A program made the position numbers and the translations under genes. The notes beneath the pieces were generated by a model. That model had not been told where the DNA came from and ran no database searches. It saw only the letters and a list, made by a program, of their open reading frames with translations. Below are positions 30,934-39,232 of a DNA stretch of 47,073 nt, piece after piece; the first letter of the stretch is position 1, and every line of letters begins with the position of its first letter. Where the stretch lies: assembly GCF_008086045.1 (NCBI RefSeq), contig NZ_VSEY01000071.1, positions 1 through 47,073 on the forward strand, in the 5' to 3' direction. The DNA comes from Nonomuraea sp. PA05 (GTDB lineage: Bacteria > Actinomycetota > Actinomycetes > Streptosporangiales > Streptosporangiaceae).

Positions 30934-33489
30934 TCACCATCCTGGCCCGCCGTACTTATCGTCGTCGGCGGGCGGCGAGAAGCGCGGCTGTGACGGATCC
31001 GGTGACGGATCCGAAGATCTGTCATGATCTTGGTCGGGGGTGAAGAGGCACACGTTCGCGTACGAGCGGGCGGTCGAATCACGCGCATCCGAGACGCCGT
31101 GCTTGCGCAGCTGCATAGTGAGCGCCTTCGCACTCACCGGGGTGGCGCCCTCGTCGAAGCAGAACCGCTCATACGCCTCCCGCAGCTTCGACTTTTTGAT
31201 CTGCACGTGCTCGCCGCCGCCGATCCGGCAGCATTCGGCCACGAACCGGCTCACCGTGTCCTGGTCGGCCGCGTAGCCGTCGGTGGCGGCCTTCACCGTG
31301 TCGGGCTCTTGCAGGCCGTCCTGGTGGAAGAGGGCGGCCCCGGCGACGATCCAGGCCAGCAGGGCGGGGCCGTGCTCGCCGGCCAGGATGCCCTGCAAGT
31401 CGTCGATCATCGCCTCCGGCGGCACCTCATGCTCGAACGGGATCAACCTCAACCGGCGCCAGAACGCGCGCCCGCCCGCCCGCACGGACGGCTGGTTGTT
31501 GCCCATCAGCCACAAATGGTGTGTCGGTTTAAACGTGAAATGGTCCTGCCGCATGAAACGAGCCGTCAAAGTGTCGCCGCCGGTCAACTGTTTCACTTTC
31601 ACTTCGTCAAACCGGTCGTCGTCGGCCACCTCCGAGCAGACGACCATCCGCATTCCGGCCAAACGGGCAATCTCGGTTTCGTGCTGAATATTCGCTTTCG
31701 CCATAAGGAAGCCGCTCGGCGCGGTGGTCGCGTAGTCGCCAAGCACGCCCACAATCGATTCGAGGAATACGCCTTTCCCGTTTCCGCCGCTCCCTACAGC
31801 GAACGGCAGGACGTGCTTCGACACGGACCCGGTGGCGGAATACCCGACCAGGCGCTGCAGGTAGGCGACCAGCCCGTGGTCTTCGCCGAACGTGTCGGCC
31901 AGGAACGCCTGCCACCTGGACATGTCGGCGTCCGGGTCGGGGGCGCAGGCGGTGACTTTCGTGTGCAGCATGGCGGCATCCGCGGGGCCGAGGATGCCGG
32001 TGCGCAGGTCGACGATCCCGGCCGGGGTGTTGAGCTGCCAGGGCTGGTTGTCGAGGTCGTCGAAGCCCACGACGACGCGCGTGTCCGTCTGGGCCTGGGC
32101 GAGCATGGCGGTCGTCCCGGCGCTGGACAGGGCGTGCCGCTTGTGCTGGACGGCTTTCTTCTCCCCGTCCGGCAGGCCGCGCGCTACCCGCTTCCCGTAC
32201 TCGCGGACCAGGCCTCCGCCGACCGGCTGCCACTCCCAGCGGGCGCCCGTCCAGGCCAGCCACCTGCCCCGCTCCGGGCAGTACCGGATCACCTCCCCGA
32301 ACCGGTCCACCAGGTGCAGGGCGTTGCCGTCATCACTTTGGGCGTAGGTGCGCTCCTCGACGACGGTGAGCGGGGGCGGCCCGTCCGGGTGAAGTTGCAC
32401 GACGGGCGCGAGATTCCCGTGGACGGGCGGCGGCGCAGGCGCAGGGGCGGGGACGGTCCGCTCGGCGCGCACCCCGTACCCGGCCGCGGAGAGCGCGCTC
32501 GCGGCGGCGGAGTGGTCGCCGCCGTAGTCGAGGACGGCGAGGGCGCCAAACTTGTCGTAAGGCCTGTGAGCGTCCAGGGGGGCGACGGAGGTGGAGAAGA
32601 TGAACAGGTTGTCGCCATCGTTGAGCCCGGTCGTCGCGCTCGTCCCGATGTTCTTGCCTGGCCGCCGCCAGTAGGTGACCCCGGCGCTGTCGGTCCACAG
32701 ACGCGTCCACCCCCTGGGGATGAGGATCTCGTCCCACGAGGTGCGGGCGTTGTAGTCAGTGCCCGGGTTCACACCGTCTTCGTCGTCCCAGGCGGGCGCG
32801 GGCTGCGAAAACAGCGTGCTGGTGGGCGCGGCGGAGGCCTCTCCCGTGGCTGGCATCCGGTCGAACACGGCGGCCAACTGGTGGAGGAGATCCCGTTCGG
32901 CGGCGGTGATGGTGGGGATCGTGTCGGGCCCGCCGGCGAGCAACTGCCAGGCCCGCCCGGTCGGGTGGACGGCACCGGCGGAGGGGGCGAGCACAACCCA
33001 CCCACCCTCCCCCCGCGTCTCGATGAGAACCTTCACCTTGTCGTCGGGGTTGGCGGCCAGCTCCTCCGGCGTGGCCGGCCTGCGGGCCAGTTTCGTGTTC
33101 CCGGCCACCGTGCCGCCGTCGACCCGGTACAGGATGTGGATGCCGCCGCCGGGGGTGAGCTCCATGTAGCCGGAGGTGATGCGCTGCCACAGGTCTGCGA
33201 GGCCGGACTTGTGGGCCAGCTGGGTGGCATGCTCGGCCACCTGCTCCGCGACCGCGCGGCCTTCGAACTCGAGCATTTCGAGGTTGCCGGACACCTCCCC
33301 GCAGACGACGCCGAGCCCTTGCGGCGGCGGGCTGGCGTTAAACCAGTCCTCGACCTGCTGACGTACCGGCCTGGCGACCTGGAAGACCTTCCAGGGGATG
33401 GCGGGGCGTTTGCTGCCGTCGGCGGCGGCCGGGAGGACGCACAAGCCCGCGTCGTGGAGCTGAAGCGCCGCCTGCAGCAGGTCGTTCAA
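30934..33489 (-). CDS. Primase-polymerase / SF3 helicase (D5-like) replication protein
   Basis: 851 residues. The N-terminus (1-200) looks like a prim-pol domain (LQLHDAGLCVLPAAADGSKRPAIPWK; NLEMLEFEG; GGGIHILYR). A linker (about 220-400) follows, then a D5-N/primase C-terminal region and an SF3 helicase with Walker A GSGGNGKG (566-573), Walker B-like MVVCSEV and motif C HHLWLMGNNQP. The very C-terminus is Asp/Ser/Pro-rich because the DNA holds origin-like TGACGGATCC repeats. It should prime and unwind phage DNA for replication. TTG 33489 is the best available start, with AGGAG 15 nt upstream. Confidence 0.88.
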   Translation of the reverse strand: MNDLLQAALQLHDAGLCVLPAAADGSKRPAIPWKVFQVARPVRQQVEDWFNASPPPQGLGVVCGEVSGNLEMLEFEGRAVAEQVAEHATQLAHKSGLADLWQRITSGYMELTPGGGIHILYRVDGGTVAGNTKLARRPATPEELAANPDDKVKVLIETRGEGGWVVLAPSAGAVHPTGRAWQLLAGGPDTIPTITAAERDLLHQLAAVFDRMPATGEASAAPTSTLFSQPAPAWDDEDGVNPGTDYNARTSWDEILIPRGWTRLWTDSAGVTYWRRPGKNIGTSATTGLNDGDNLFIFSTSVAPLDAHRPYDKFGALAVLDYGGDHSAAASALSAAGYGVRAERTVPAPAPAPPPVHGNLAPVVQLHPDGPPPLTVVEERTYAQSDDGNALHLVDRFGEVIRYCPERGRWLAWTGARWEWQPVGGGLVREYGKRVARGLPDGEKKAVQHKRHALSSAGTTAMLAQAQTDTRVVVGFDDLDNQPWQLNTPAGIVDLRTGILGPADAAMLHTKVTACAPDPDADMSRWQAFLADTFGEDHGLVAYLQRLVGYSATGSVSKHVLPFAVGSGGNGKGVFLESIVGVLGDYATTAPSGFLMAKANIQHETEIARLAGMRMVVCSEVADDDRFDEVKVKQLTGGDTLTARFMRQDHFTFKPTHHLWLMGNNQPSVRAGGRAFWRRLRLIPFEHEVPPEAMIDDLQGILAGEHGPALLAWIVAGAALFHQDGLQEPDTVKAATDGYAADQDTVSRFVAECCRIGGGEHVQIKKSKLREAYERFCFDEGATPVSAKALTMQLRKHGVSDARDSTARSYANVCLFTPDQDHDRSSDPSPDPSQPRFSPPADDDKYGGPGW

Positions 33490-33522
33490 GGTGTGGGCCC
33501 CGCTCTCCTAATAGTGACTGAC

Positions 33523-33533
33523 TGCTACTTGGG
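33523..33533 (-). promoter_or_regulatory. CCCAAGTAGCA motif before primase gene
   Basis: The 11-mer CCCAAGTAGCA on the leftward strand matches exactly the one at 27687-27697. Here it lies 34 bp upstream of the primase start, with TTTAAGTCTCTTAGTC before it. It may be part of a promoter shared by the primase and the terminase-proximal genes. Confidence 0.35.
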
Positions 33534-33590
33534 GACTAAGAGACTTAAAGCTCGGGCGTTGGTTGACCGGCCGACGGTGGAGACGGGTGC

Positions 33591-33624
33591 GGCCCCGGCA
33601 GGGGGAGGGATCCCTGCCGGGGCC
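33591..33624 (-). terminator. GC-rich terminator after the ssDNA-binding-like gene
   Basis: GGCCCCGGCAGGG (33591-33603) pairs with CCCTGCCGGGGCC (33612-33624) around an 8-nt loop. It lies 20 bp past the stop of the gene at 33645-34286, so it should separate that transcript from the primase message, which starts about 100 bp further on. No U-tract. Confidence 0.65.
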
Positions 33625-33644
33625 GGTTCAGGGCCGCCGTCCGG

Positions 33645-34286
33645 TCACTGGGCGGGGGCGGGCGGCATCTGCGTCATGCCGAGGGCGGCCATGGCCGCCT
33701 GCGCCTCGGCCGCGTTCGGCGGCTGCTGGGGGACCGGCGCGGGGGTGGGCGCCTGGGCAGGGGCGGCCCACTGGGGCGGGGCGGCAGGGACGCCGGGAGC
33801 CTGCGGCAGCGGCGCGGACGCGACCGCAGGCGCCGCGGGGACCGCCTGCGGGAGCGGCGCGACCGGAGCCTGAGGAGCCTGCGGGGTGGCGGGCTGCTGC
33901 AGGGCGGGCGCCGTCTGGAACGGGTTGCCGCCCACACTCTGCAGCCACTGGGTGGCGTAGGCGGCGTCCTGCTCGCTGTACGGGTTGAGGATGTACGGCG
34001 CGGACTGGCCGGGCTTGGCGGTGCCCTGGGCGAGGCGGGCGAGGACGGGGTCCTTGCCGATCGAGTTGCGCAGGGAGCCGATGAGCGGCTTCTGGAAGAA
34101 CAGGACGCCGGTCTCGCAGCGGGGCCCGCGCTGGTTGGTGAGGACGACGACGTCGCAGGAGATGGCGTCGGACGCCCCGTACGTGGTGACGATCCCCTGC
34201 CGGAGCTCGCGCACGTAGATGAGGAGGAGGTGGCCGACGTGGTCGGCGGCCTTGAAGTCGGAGGCGGCGCTGGGCTGCTGGAACAT
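33645..34286 (-). CDS. Putative single-stranded DNA-binding protein
   Basis: 213 residues from ATG 34286. The N-terminal 120 residues (HVGHLLLIYVRELRQGIVTTYGASDAISCDVVVL; VLFFQKPLIGSLRNSIGKDPVLARLAQG) look like a beta-barrel, and the C-terminal 90 are Ala/Pro/Gln-rich and disordered, an SSB-like layout. It does not end in the classic acidic SSB tip. The N-terminal pattern is common in actinophages beside replication genes. Four decamer operators lie 55-95 bp upstream, so it is under immunity control. Its function is a guess from layout. Confidence 0.6.
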   Translation of the reverse strand: MFQQPSAASDFKAADHVGHLLLIYVRELRQGIVTTYGASDAISCDVVVLTNQRGPRCETGVLFFQKPLIGSLRNSIGKDPVLARLAQGTAKPGQSAPYILNPYSEQDAAYATQWLQSVGGNPFQTAPALQQPATPQAPQAPVAPLPQAVPAAPAVASAPLPQAPGVPAAPPQWAAPAQAPTPAPVPQQPPNAAEAQAAMAALGMTQMPPAPAQ

Positions 34287-34341
34287 GGTGATCCTTCCGT
34301 GGCGATCCGAGGTGATCCGGTTCGTTGTGATCCGTGAGAAA

Positions 34342-34381
34342 GACGATACAAGACGGTACACAGTGACGCAAGGCGACGCAT
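34342..34381. promoter_or_regulatory. Four-unit decamer operator array
   Basis: Units gacGATACAA, gacGGTACAC, agtGACGCAA and ggcGACGCAT follow each other exactly every 10 bp. They belong to the same family as the arrays at 39450, 43892 and 46932. The array is upstream of the ssDNA-binding-like gene, so probably overlaps its promoter. Confidence 0.75.
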
Positions 34382-34405
34382 GAATGTTTCTGGGCGGGCT
34401 GTACG

Positions 34406-34576
34406 TCACCGTGCGGGAGGCTGCTGCCGTCGCCGGTGGCCGACATGCCAGGCGAGGCAGATCGGGCACCGGTACACGTTCAGGCGGGTGACGGCCGCCC
34501 TCTTGGCGGCGGCGAGCGCCCGCATGTGGGAGACCGCCCGGCCGCGGTTCGGGTGCCGGATTTTGCCGCCGCACAT
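34406..34576 (-). CDS. Small CxxC protein
   Basis: 56 residues from ATG 34576 (GGGAG upstream), the first start after the nuclease gene stop; a longer frame would overlap that gene by 80 bp. It reads CGGKIRHPNRGRAVSHMRAL ... YRCPICLAWHVGHRR: a basic helix and a CPIC...H zinc site. Small proteins of this pattern are common in actinophage early regions. Function unknown; nucleic-acid binding likely. Confidence 0.65.
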   Translation of the reverse strand: MCGGKIRHPNRGRAVSHMRALAAAKRAAVTRLNVYRCPICLAWHVGHRRRQQPPAR

Positions 34577-34601
34577 CCGCTCCCACGCGTCCACCGCCGG
34601 T

Positions 34602-35384
34602 TCACCCGCCGGCGCCAGGGCAGCCGCGGGACGCGTCCGTCGAACCCGGCGCGAACCATGGGCAGTACGTGCAGAACGCATCGCTGGCGGGGAACATCGC
34701 CCAGGCTTGCGGGTTTTCGGGCGGGTCCAGGTGCGTCAAGGCGGTCATGACGTTGTCGAGCCGGTCCAGGGCGGCCAGGGCCACGCTGCGGTCGTACCGT
34801 TCGGTCCACACGTGCAGGCCGTCGATGCGCCCGCCGCGCGGCAGGAAGACGACCGCCACATCGTTCACCGCCTCGCCGGCATTCTCCTGGCCGAGCCCGT
34901 ACAGGTGGGCCTGAATCCGGTACTGCTCGCCGGGCCCGTCCTTCCGATACTTCTGCAGCCGGTCGAGGCCGACACACTTCCAGTCCATGTTGGTGCCAGT
35001 CGCCCGGTCGAACAGGTCTGCGTGCCCGTAGATGTTGCCGCGGATCTGCAGGCGGCGCTCGATCACGTAACGCTCCTGGCCCAACCGGCGGTTCTCGGCC
35101 GCGAACGTCTCCTCCATCCACGAATGCACCGCGGTGCCGATGATGGACGCCCACGGGTCCGAGTCGTTGTTCACCTCGGGCCAGTCGCACAGCTTGTACG
35201 CGAGGCGTCTGACGCACGGGGTGCCGATCTCGGACGGGCCGATCGTCCGCTGCAGGCTTCGGGGGGCGTTCGCGCCGGCCTGCTTGACGGTGGTGACGAC
35301 GTTGGTGGCGATGGCGGCGGCCAGCCCGGACAGGGGCGGAGACGCCCACCCCGCGTCCGGCTGGCTGAAGGCGACGGCTGTCAC
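34602..35384 (-). CDS. Cas4/RecB-family exonuclease with Fe-S cysteines
   Basis: 260 residues, GTG start in a GTGA overlap. The PD-(D/E)XK nuclease core shows GTAVHSWME, GHADLFD and the DWK motif near residue 134. C57 plus C238, C241 and C255 (FCTYCPW ... GCPG) give the four-cysteine pattern of Cas4/AddB iron-sulfur nucleases. Such phage Cas4-like enzymes act in recombination, and a few have been linked to CRISPR interference or counter-defence. No CRISPR array or cas1/cas2 is present here, so a recombination/end-processing role with the helicase encoded upstream is more likely. Confidence 0.85.
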   Translation of the reverse strand: MTAVAFSQPDAGWASPPLSGLAAAIATNVVTTVKQAGANAPRSLQRTIGPSEIGTPCVRRLAYKLCDWPEVNNDSDPWASIIGTAVHSWMEETFAAENRRLGQERYVIERRLQIRGNIYGHADLFDRATGTNMDWKCVGLDRLQKYRKDGPGEQYRIQAHLYGLGQENAGEAVNDVAVVFLPRGGRIDGLHVWTERYDRSVALAALDRLDNVMTALTHLDPPENPQAWAMFPASDAFCTYCPWFAPGSTDASRGCPGAGG

Positions 35385-35791
35385 GGCTGCCGCCCGTTGA
35401 TGATCCGGGCGACCGCCAGCGCGAAGTCGACGGACAGTTCGGGCTTACCGGCCGCGAGACGATGCGCCGGTCCAGAGGGCGGGTCCCCGAACACCTCGGT
35501 GAGCCGCTCGTACTTGGCGGCGAAGTGCTCCAGCAGTGCGGCGAGCGGCTCGGCCAGGAGCGGGGAGGCGAGTGCAATCCATGCCGCGTCGGCCGACGCC
35601 GGATGGTCGGCGCCCTTCGTCTCCTCGCCGCACACGGCGACGGCGTGCCCGTTCAGGGCGGTGGAGAGGACGGCGTTCTCTCCAGCCCACGACGGGTGCT
35701 CGGCCGTCCACGGGCCCGGCGTCGCCTTCCGTGCCGCCTCCCGGAGCCGGGCAGCGGCGGGACGCAACTCACTGGCGGTGTCGATGGTCAC
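35381..35791 (-). CDS. Ead/Ea22-like small phage protein
   Basis: 136 residues from GTG 35791, in a GTGA overlap with the upstream gene. LREAARKATPGPWTAEHPSW followed by DAAWIALASPLLAEPLAALLEHFAAKYERL matches the Ead/Ea22-like pattern (a TPGPW motif, then an xxDAxFIA helix) seen in many phage early regions. The function of the family is unclear. A longer frame exists upstream but overlaps the previous gene fully. Confidence 0.65.
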   Translation of the reverse strand: MTIDTASELRPAAARLREAARKATPGPWTAEHPSWAGENAVLSTALNGHAVAVCGEETKGADHPASADAAWIALASPLLAEPLAALLEHFAAKYERLTEVFGDPPSGPAHRLAAGKPELSVDFALAVARIINGRQP

Positions 35792-36018
35792 GGCTTCTCC
35801 CGGTAGGTGGTGACGGCGCCGGGCGCGTTGAGGACGATGCCGCCGACCGTGGACACGTTCTCGGGGCTGGCGACGGTTTCCGAGTGCGGCTTGCCCAGCT
35901 TGGCGGCGAGAACGTCGGCGATGAAGGCGCGGTCGTCGTCGGAGATCTGCCACGACTGCATGAACGCCGACCCGTCCGACCGGAACGCGGCCACCGTGAT
36001 CACTCCGTACGGGATCAT
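35788..36018 (-). CDS. Small unknown early protein
   Basis: 76 residues from ATG 36018 (ATGA overlap). MIPYGVITVAAFRSDGSAFMQSWQIS and DRAFIADVLAAKLGKPHSETVASPEN suggest a small alpha/beta domain. I do not recognise it. It is embedded in a run of overlapping early genes. Confidence 0.65.
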   Translation of the reverse strand: MIPYGVITVAAFRSDGSAFMQSWQISDDDRAFIADVLAAKLGKPHSETVASPENVSTVGGIVLNAPGAVTTYREKP

Positions 36019-36599
36019 TCGACTCCTTCGTGGGCTTGGTCGTAGGCGGTCTCGATGTGTTTGGGGATGCGGCCGTTGGCCGGGCAGTCGAGGCCCTGCG
36101 CTGCGGCCCACTTTCGGATGCCGGTGCGCCGCTTCTTCGCGTCGGCCGGCCTGGCGCCGGACGTGCCGGGCGCGCCCCGTCCGCCGGTCAACTGCCGGTG
36201 CCGGGCCTGCAACTCGGCCAGCTCGCGCTGCAGGCGTTCCATGCGTTCGGCGACCAGGGCGGCTTCGCGGGCGTTCACCAGGCGGTCGCCGATCTCGCCG
36301 AGCGCGGCCCGCACGGTGGCGGCCAGCTTCCGCAGGTGCGGGTCGGCGGACGCTTCGGCGCGGGCTACAAGCTCGTACGGCAGGTGCGTGTCGGCCAGCT
36401 GGGCGACGTCGGCGGGGAGGGTGACGGGGCCGCCGTCCGGGTCGTACACGCGGTCCGTGTCCGTGTCGAGCAGCCAACCCTTCTGCGCGCGGGCGAGAGC
36501 AGCCACCCGGTCACGCGGCCACGAGGACGCGTCCGCAACCTCCCGGGTCGTCTTCCCGGCCGCCAACAACTTGAGCACCCGCGCAGCGTCCGGCGTCAC
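36015..36599 (-). CDS. Lsr2-like DNA-binding protein with N-terminal HTH
   Basis: 194 residues from GTG 36599 (GTGA overlap). The C-terminus (about 160-194) reads GIRKWAAAQGLDCPANGRIPKHIETAYDQAH, matching the DNA-binding domain of actinobacterial Lsr2 (IRxWAxxxG...RGRIPxxIxxAY), here with NGR where RGR is usual. The N-terminus (1-45) is a separate helix-turn-helix (ARVLKLLAAGKTTREVADASSW), and the middle is coiled coil. Host Lsr2 silences foreign AT-rich DNA; phage Lsr2-like proteins may compete with or mimic it (literature, recalled). The N-terminal dimer domain of true Lsr2 is absent. Confidence 0.8.
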   Translation of the reverse strand: MTPDAARVLKLLAAGKTTREVADASSWPRDRVAALARAQKGWLLDTDTDRVYDPDGGPVTLPADVAQLADTHLPYELVARAEASADPHLRKLAATVRAALGEIGDRLVNAREAALVAERMERLQRELAELQARHRQLTGGRGAPGTSGARPADAKKRRTGIRKWAAAQGLDCPANGRIPKHIETAYDQAHEGVE

Positions 36600-36961
36600 A
36601 GGTGCCACCTGTCGGGGGCGCCCTCCTTGGGCACGTACCGCATGATGCCGACGGCGTCGGCGAGGCCCTGCTTGTAGCCCTGGTCCTGATCCCAGTTCGA
36701 GCCGTACGTGACCTTCTCGATCCGCTCGTGCAGCAGCTTTTCGACCCGGTCGTGCTCGGCCTTGAGGATGTGCGGGAGCAGCTGCTCCAGGAACCAGGCG
36801 GCCTCCCCCTCGCGGGTGCAGCGCGGGCACTCGGGGTGCTCGTGCACCTTCTGGTCGCCGACGCCGATGTCGACGTACTCGCACCAGCAGTCGCGCTTGG
36901 CGACCATGACGGTGTTGATGGCGAACTGGTAGGGGCCGTGCGGCCCCTGAGGCGTGCTCAC
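36596..36961 (-). CDS. Small zinc-binding early protein
   Basis: 121 residues from GTG 36961, coupled on both sides. DCWCEYVD and HPECPRCTREGE supply four or five cysteines for a zinc site; the C-terminal half is helical (WFLEQLLPHILKAEHDRVEKLL) and ends with a DxGYKQGLADAVGIM helix. Role unknown; it lies directly after the helicase gene. Confidence 0.68.
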   Translation of the reverse strand: MSTPQGPHGPYQFAINTVMVAKRDCWCEYVDIGVGDQKVHEHPECPRCTREGEAAWFLEQLLPHILKAEHDRVEKLLHERIEKVTYGSNWDQDQGYKQGLADAVGIMRYVPKEGAPDRWHL

Positions 36962-38961
36962 TTCCAGTCTCCTGCGAAGTTGAAGGGGCGAGAAGCCTTC
37001 TTCTCGCGCTGGTAGGCGGCGTGAATGTCGGGGTGGTCCTTCTCCAGGCTCTTGGCGTCGAGGTAGGTGGAGGTCTTCGACTCGCGCCAGGTGGCGGCCG
37101 GTCTGCCGTTGACGGTGGCCTCGTCGAGGCCGCGCTCCCCCATCCAGTCTTTGATCTTCTGGAGGGAGGCGTCCTTGGCCTCCCTCCACTGCTTCTCGTT
37201 GTCGGCGGCCTGCTTCGCGTACTGCAGCCAGCCGACCAGCTCGGCCGGGAGGTCGGTGTCGGCGCGGGGCGGGTCCGGTGTGAGCACGTCGTGGGACGGG
37301 ATCGGAGCGACGGTGATGTTCATGGCGGGCGAGCCTGCCGGGTCGGCGGCCCCCGCCGTGGGGCCGAGCGCGGTTCTGGGGATAACCGGGTCGGGCCCCT
37401 CCAGCCTGTGGAGAGTCTCCTCATCGTCGACGAGCACCTGGAAGCCGGTGCCGCCCGCCTTGGCCGCGTTCAGGTTGCGGCAGTCGAGCACGTCCTTCGC
37501 CCTGGTCACCGCGACGTAGGAGAGCATCGCCTCGGACCGGTTCAACCGGCCGTCCTTGTCGTACGGGTCCTGCCAGTCGGCCGCCAGGCGGACCGTCGCC
37601 CACTCGCGGCCTTTCGCCCGGTGGGCCGTGCTGACGACGATGTCGGCATTCGACTCGTCCACCAGCTGGTCGACCACACGCAGGATCGCGGCGGGCCCGT
37701 GCCCGTCGACGAGTTTCACCAGAGTCCGGAGGTCGGCGCCGCCGGCGTCGTGTTCGGCGTACTCGCGCACCTCATCCCAGCTGGTAAAAGCCATCAGCTC
37801 GGGGTGTTCGGTGGGGCGGCCGTTTTGCAGGTCCTGGCAGGCTCTGGCGAGGTTGCGGATGTCGGCGCCGCCCCCGACCAGGGCCGGGCGCAAGCCCTGT
37901 GTGAGGGCCGACATGGCCTGCCCGATCGCGCCCGCGTTCGTCCGGCACAGGACGGCGCCGGGCTGGTCGACGACGCCCACCTTCGAGTCGCGGGCCGGGT
38001 TGCCGGTGAGCCGGAGCGGCGCGTCCAGGAGCTGCAGCCACTCGTTGGCGGTGTCGGCGATCTGCTGCCCGAACCGGAACGACTGGGAGAGGGAGAGGTG
38101 CTCGCCCTCGAACTCCTGCATGGCGTCGACCGCCCCGCGCCACCCGTAGATGGCCTGCGACTGGTCGCCGACCAGGATGCGCTGCGCTGTCTGGGCTTCG
38201 ACGATGCGGGAAATAACCGGGTTCGCGTCCTGGGCTTCGTCCAGGAAGACGACGTCGGCGGGCAGCGTCGGGTTCGTGAGCGCCCACATTTTCAGGTAGT
38301 GGTCGTGCTCGAACTTGAGCCGGCCGTCCTGCCGCTGCAGGTCCCCCCACGCCCACAAGATGAACGGGTACGCCTGCTCGCGCAGCAGGGTCATCCCGTC
38401 GCCTTCCAGGCCGGGAACGTCCGGGATGTGCCAGGCGGACGGCTCGTCACGGTCGGAGTAGCAGAAGCGTTTGATCGCGTCCATCACGATCCTGGCCACC
38501 TTGACGGAGGTGAGGGCGTGCTTGCCGAGGTCGAGCACGGCCGGGATCTGCAGGAAGCGCGCCACCTCCCGCGCGGGCAGCCTGGGGCCGTTGAGCCGGT
38601 CCTTGAACTGGTGGCCCACCTGCCGGAAGGCGAGCGAGTGCGCGGTAGAGCACTGAGTGTTGGCCGGGAAGGTGGCGCGGGCGTCCTCCGCGATCGCCTT
38701 GTTGTAGGCGAGGTAGAGGGCGCGCCGCCGCGGCTGGGCCGCGGCGAGCATCTTCAACGTGGACGTCTTGCCGGTTCCGGCGCCGGCCTCGATGACGAGG
38801 GGGTCGCCGCCGGCGGCGGCGTCCAGGATCGCCTGCTGCTCGATGGTGGGCGGGTGCTCGAACGCGACGGGGGCGGGCGCGGCGGGGGCGTGGACGGGCG
38901 GCTGCGGCACCGTGAACAGCGGCGCCGCCGCCTCCGTGTAGGGGGTGGGCTGCGTGAACAT
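36958..38961 (-). CDS. UvrD/Rep-like SF1 helicase with C-terminal nuclease-accessory-like domain
   Basis: 667 residues. Motifs: Q-motif TIEQQAIL (39-46), Walker A AGAGTGKT (59-66), Walker B VVFLDEAQD, motif III ILVGDQSQAIYGWRGA, SFRFGQQ, STAHRAKGREW and motif VI YVAVTRAKD. Residues about 585-667 (KQAADNEKQWREAKDAS...HPDIHAAYQREKKASRPF) resemble the domain that ends YqaJ-type phage exonucleases, an unusual fusion. With the Cas4-like nuclease encoded nearby it may form a phage end-resection pair. The first 35 residues are Pro/Ala-rich and probably disordered. Confidence 0.88.
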   Translation of the reverse strand: MFTQPTPYTEAAAPLFTVPQPPVHAPAAPAPVAFEHPPTIEQQAILDAAAGGDPLVIEAGAGTGKTSTLKMLAAAQPRRRALYLAYNKAIAEDARATFPANTQCSTAHSLAFRQVGHQFKDRLNGPRLPAREVARFLQIPAVLDLGKHALTSVKVARIVMDAIKRFCYSDRDEPSAWHIPDVPGLEGDGMTLLREQAYPFILWAWGDLQRQDGRLKFEHDHYLKMWALTNPTLPADVVFLDEAQDANPVISRIVEAQTAQRILVGDQSQAIYGWRGAVDAMQEFEGEHLSLSQSFRFGQQIADTANEWLQLLDAPLRLTGNPARDSKVGVVDQPGAVLCRTNAGAIGQAMSALTQGLRPALVGGGADIRNLARACQDLQNGRPTEHPELMAFTSWDEVREYAEHDAGGADLRTLVKLVDGHGPAAILRVVDQLVDESNADIVVSTAHRAKGREWATVRLAADWQDPYDKDGRLNRSEAMLSYVAVTRAKDVLDCRNLNAAKAGGTGFQVLVDDEETLHRLEGPDPVIPRTALGPTAGAADPAGSPAMNITVAPIPSHDVLTPDPPRADTDLPAELVGWLQYAKQAADNEKQWREAKDASLQKIKDWMGERGLDEATVNGRPAATWRESKTSTYLDAKSLEKDHPDIHAAYQREKKASRPFNFAGDWK

Positions 38962-39194
38962 CAGGCGTTCCCGCCCAGCACGCGAGCGCGGATGGCACGG
39001 TCGCGGGTCACCATCTCGACGGTGTGGTCGAACCCGGTCGGCGAGTAGCCGATGAGGAACGCGAGCATCCCCTTCAGCTCGTCCTCGTTGCAGGCGTTCA
39101 CGAACGCGAGCCGCTCGGCGTTGGCGGCAGCGTCGCGTTCGGCCTGGAACTTCGTTGTGGCAACTGCAGCGGCGTGATCCTTCTGCGTGGTCAA
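38961..39194 (-). CDS. Small helical early protein
   Basis: 77 residues from TTG 39194 (GGAGAG upstream). A charged helix (KFQAERDAAANAERLAFVNACNEDEL) is followed by LKGMLAFLIGYSPTGFDHTVEMV. Its stop overlaps the helicase start (TGATG). Function unknown. Confidence 0.65.
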   Translation of the reverse strand: MTTQKDHAAAVATTKFQAERDAAANAERLAFVNACNEDELKGMLAFLIGYSPTGFDHTVEMVTRDRAIRARVLGGNA

Positions 39195-39232
39195 GATCGT
39201 CTCTCCTTCGGCTCGGTGGTGGTGATGGTGGT

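Noticed and set aside
30698..30940. Open frames on both strands across the palindrome at 30.7 kb, both reading MTDDRF...NLSSVMIL
   Set aside because: Both are created by the inverted repeat itself. The second copy (45654-45742) gives only a short truncated frame, and no ribosome-binding site is present.
31024..33873. 949-residue rightward frame opposite the primase
   Set aside because: It is antisense to the primase-helicase with its clear Walker A motif; composition is Gly/Arg/Val shadow-like.
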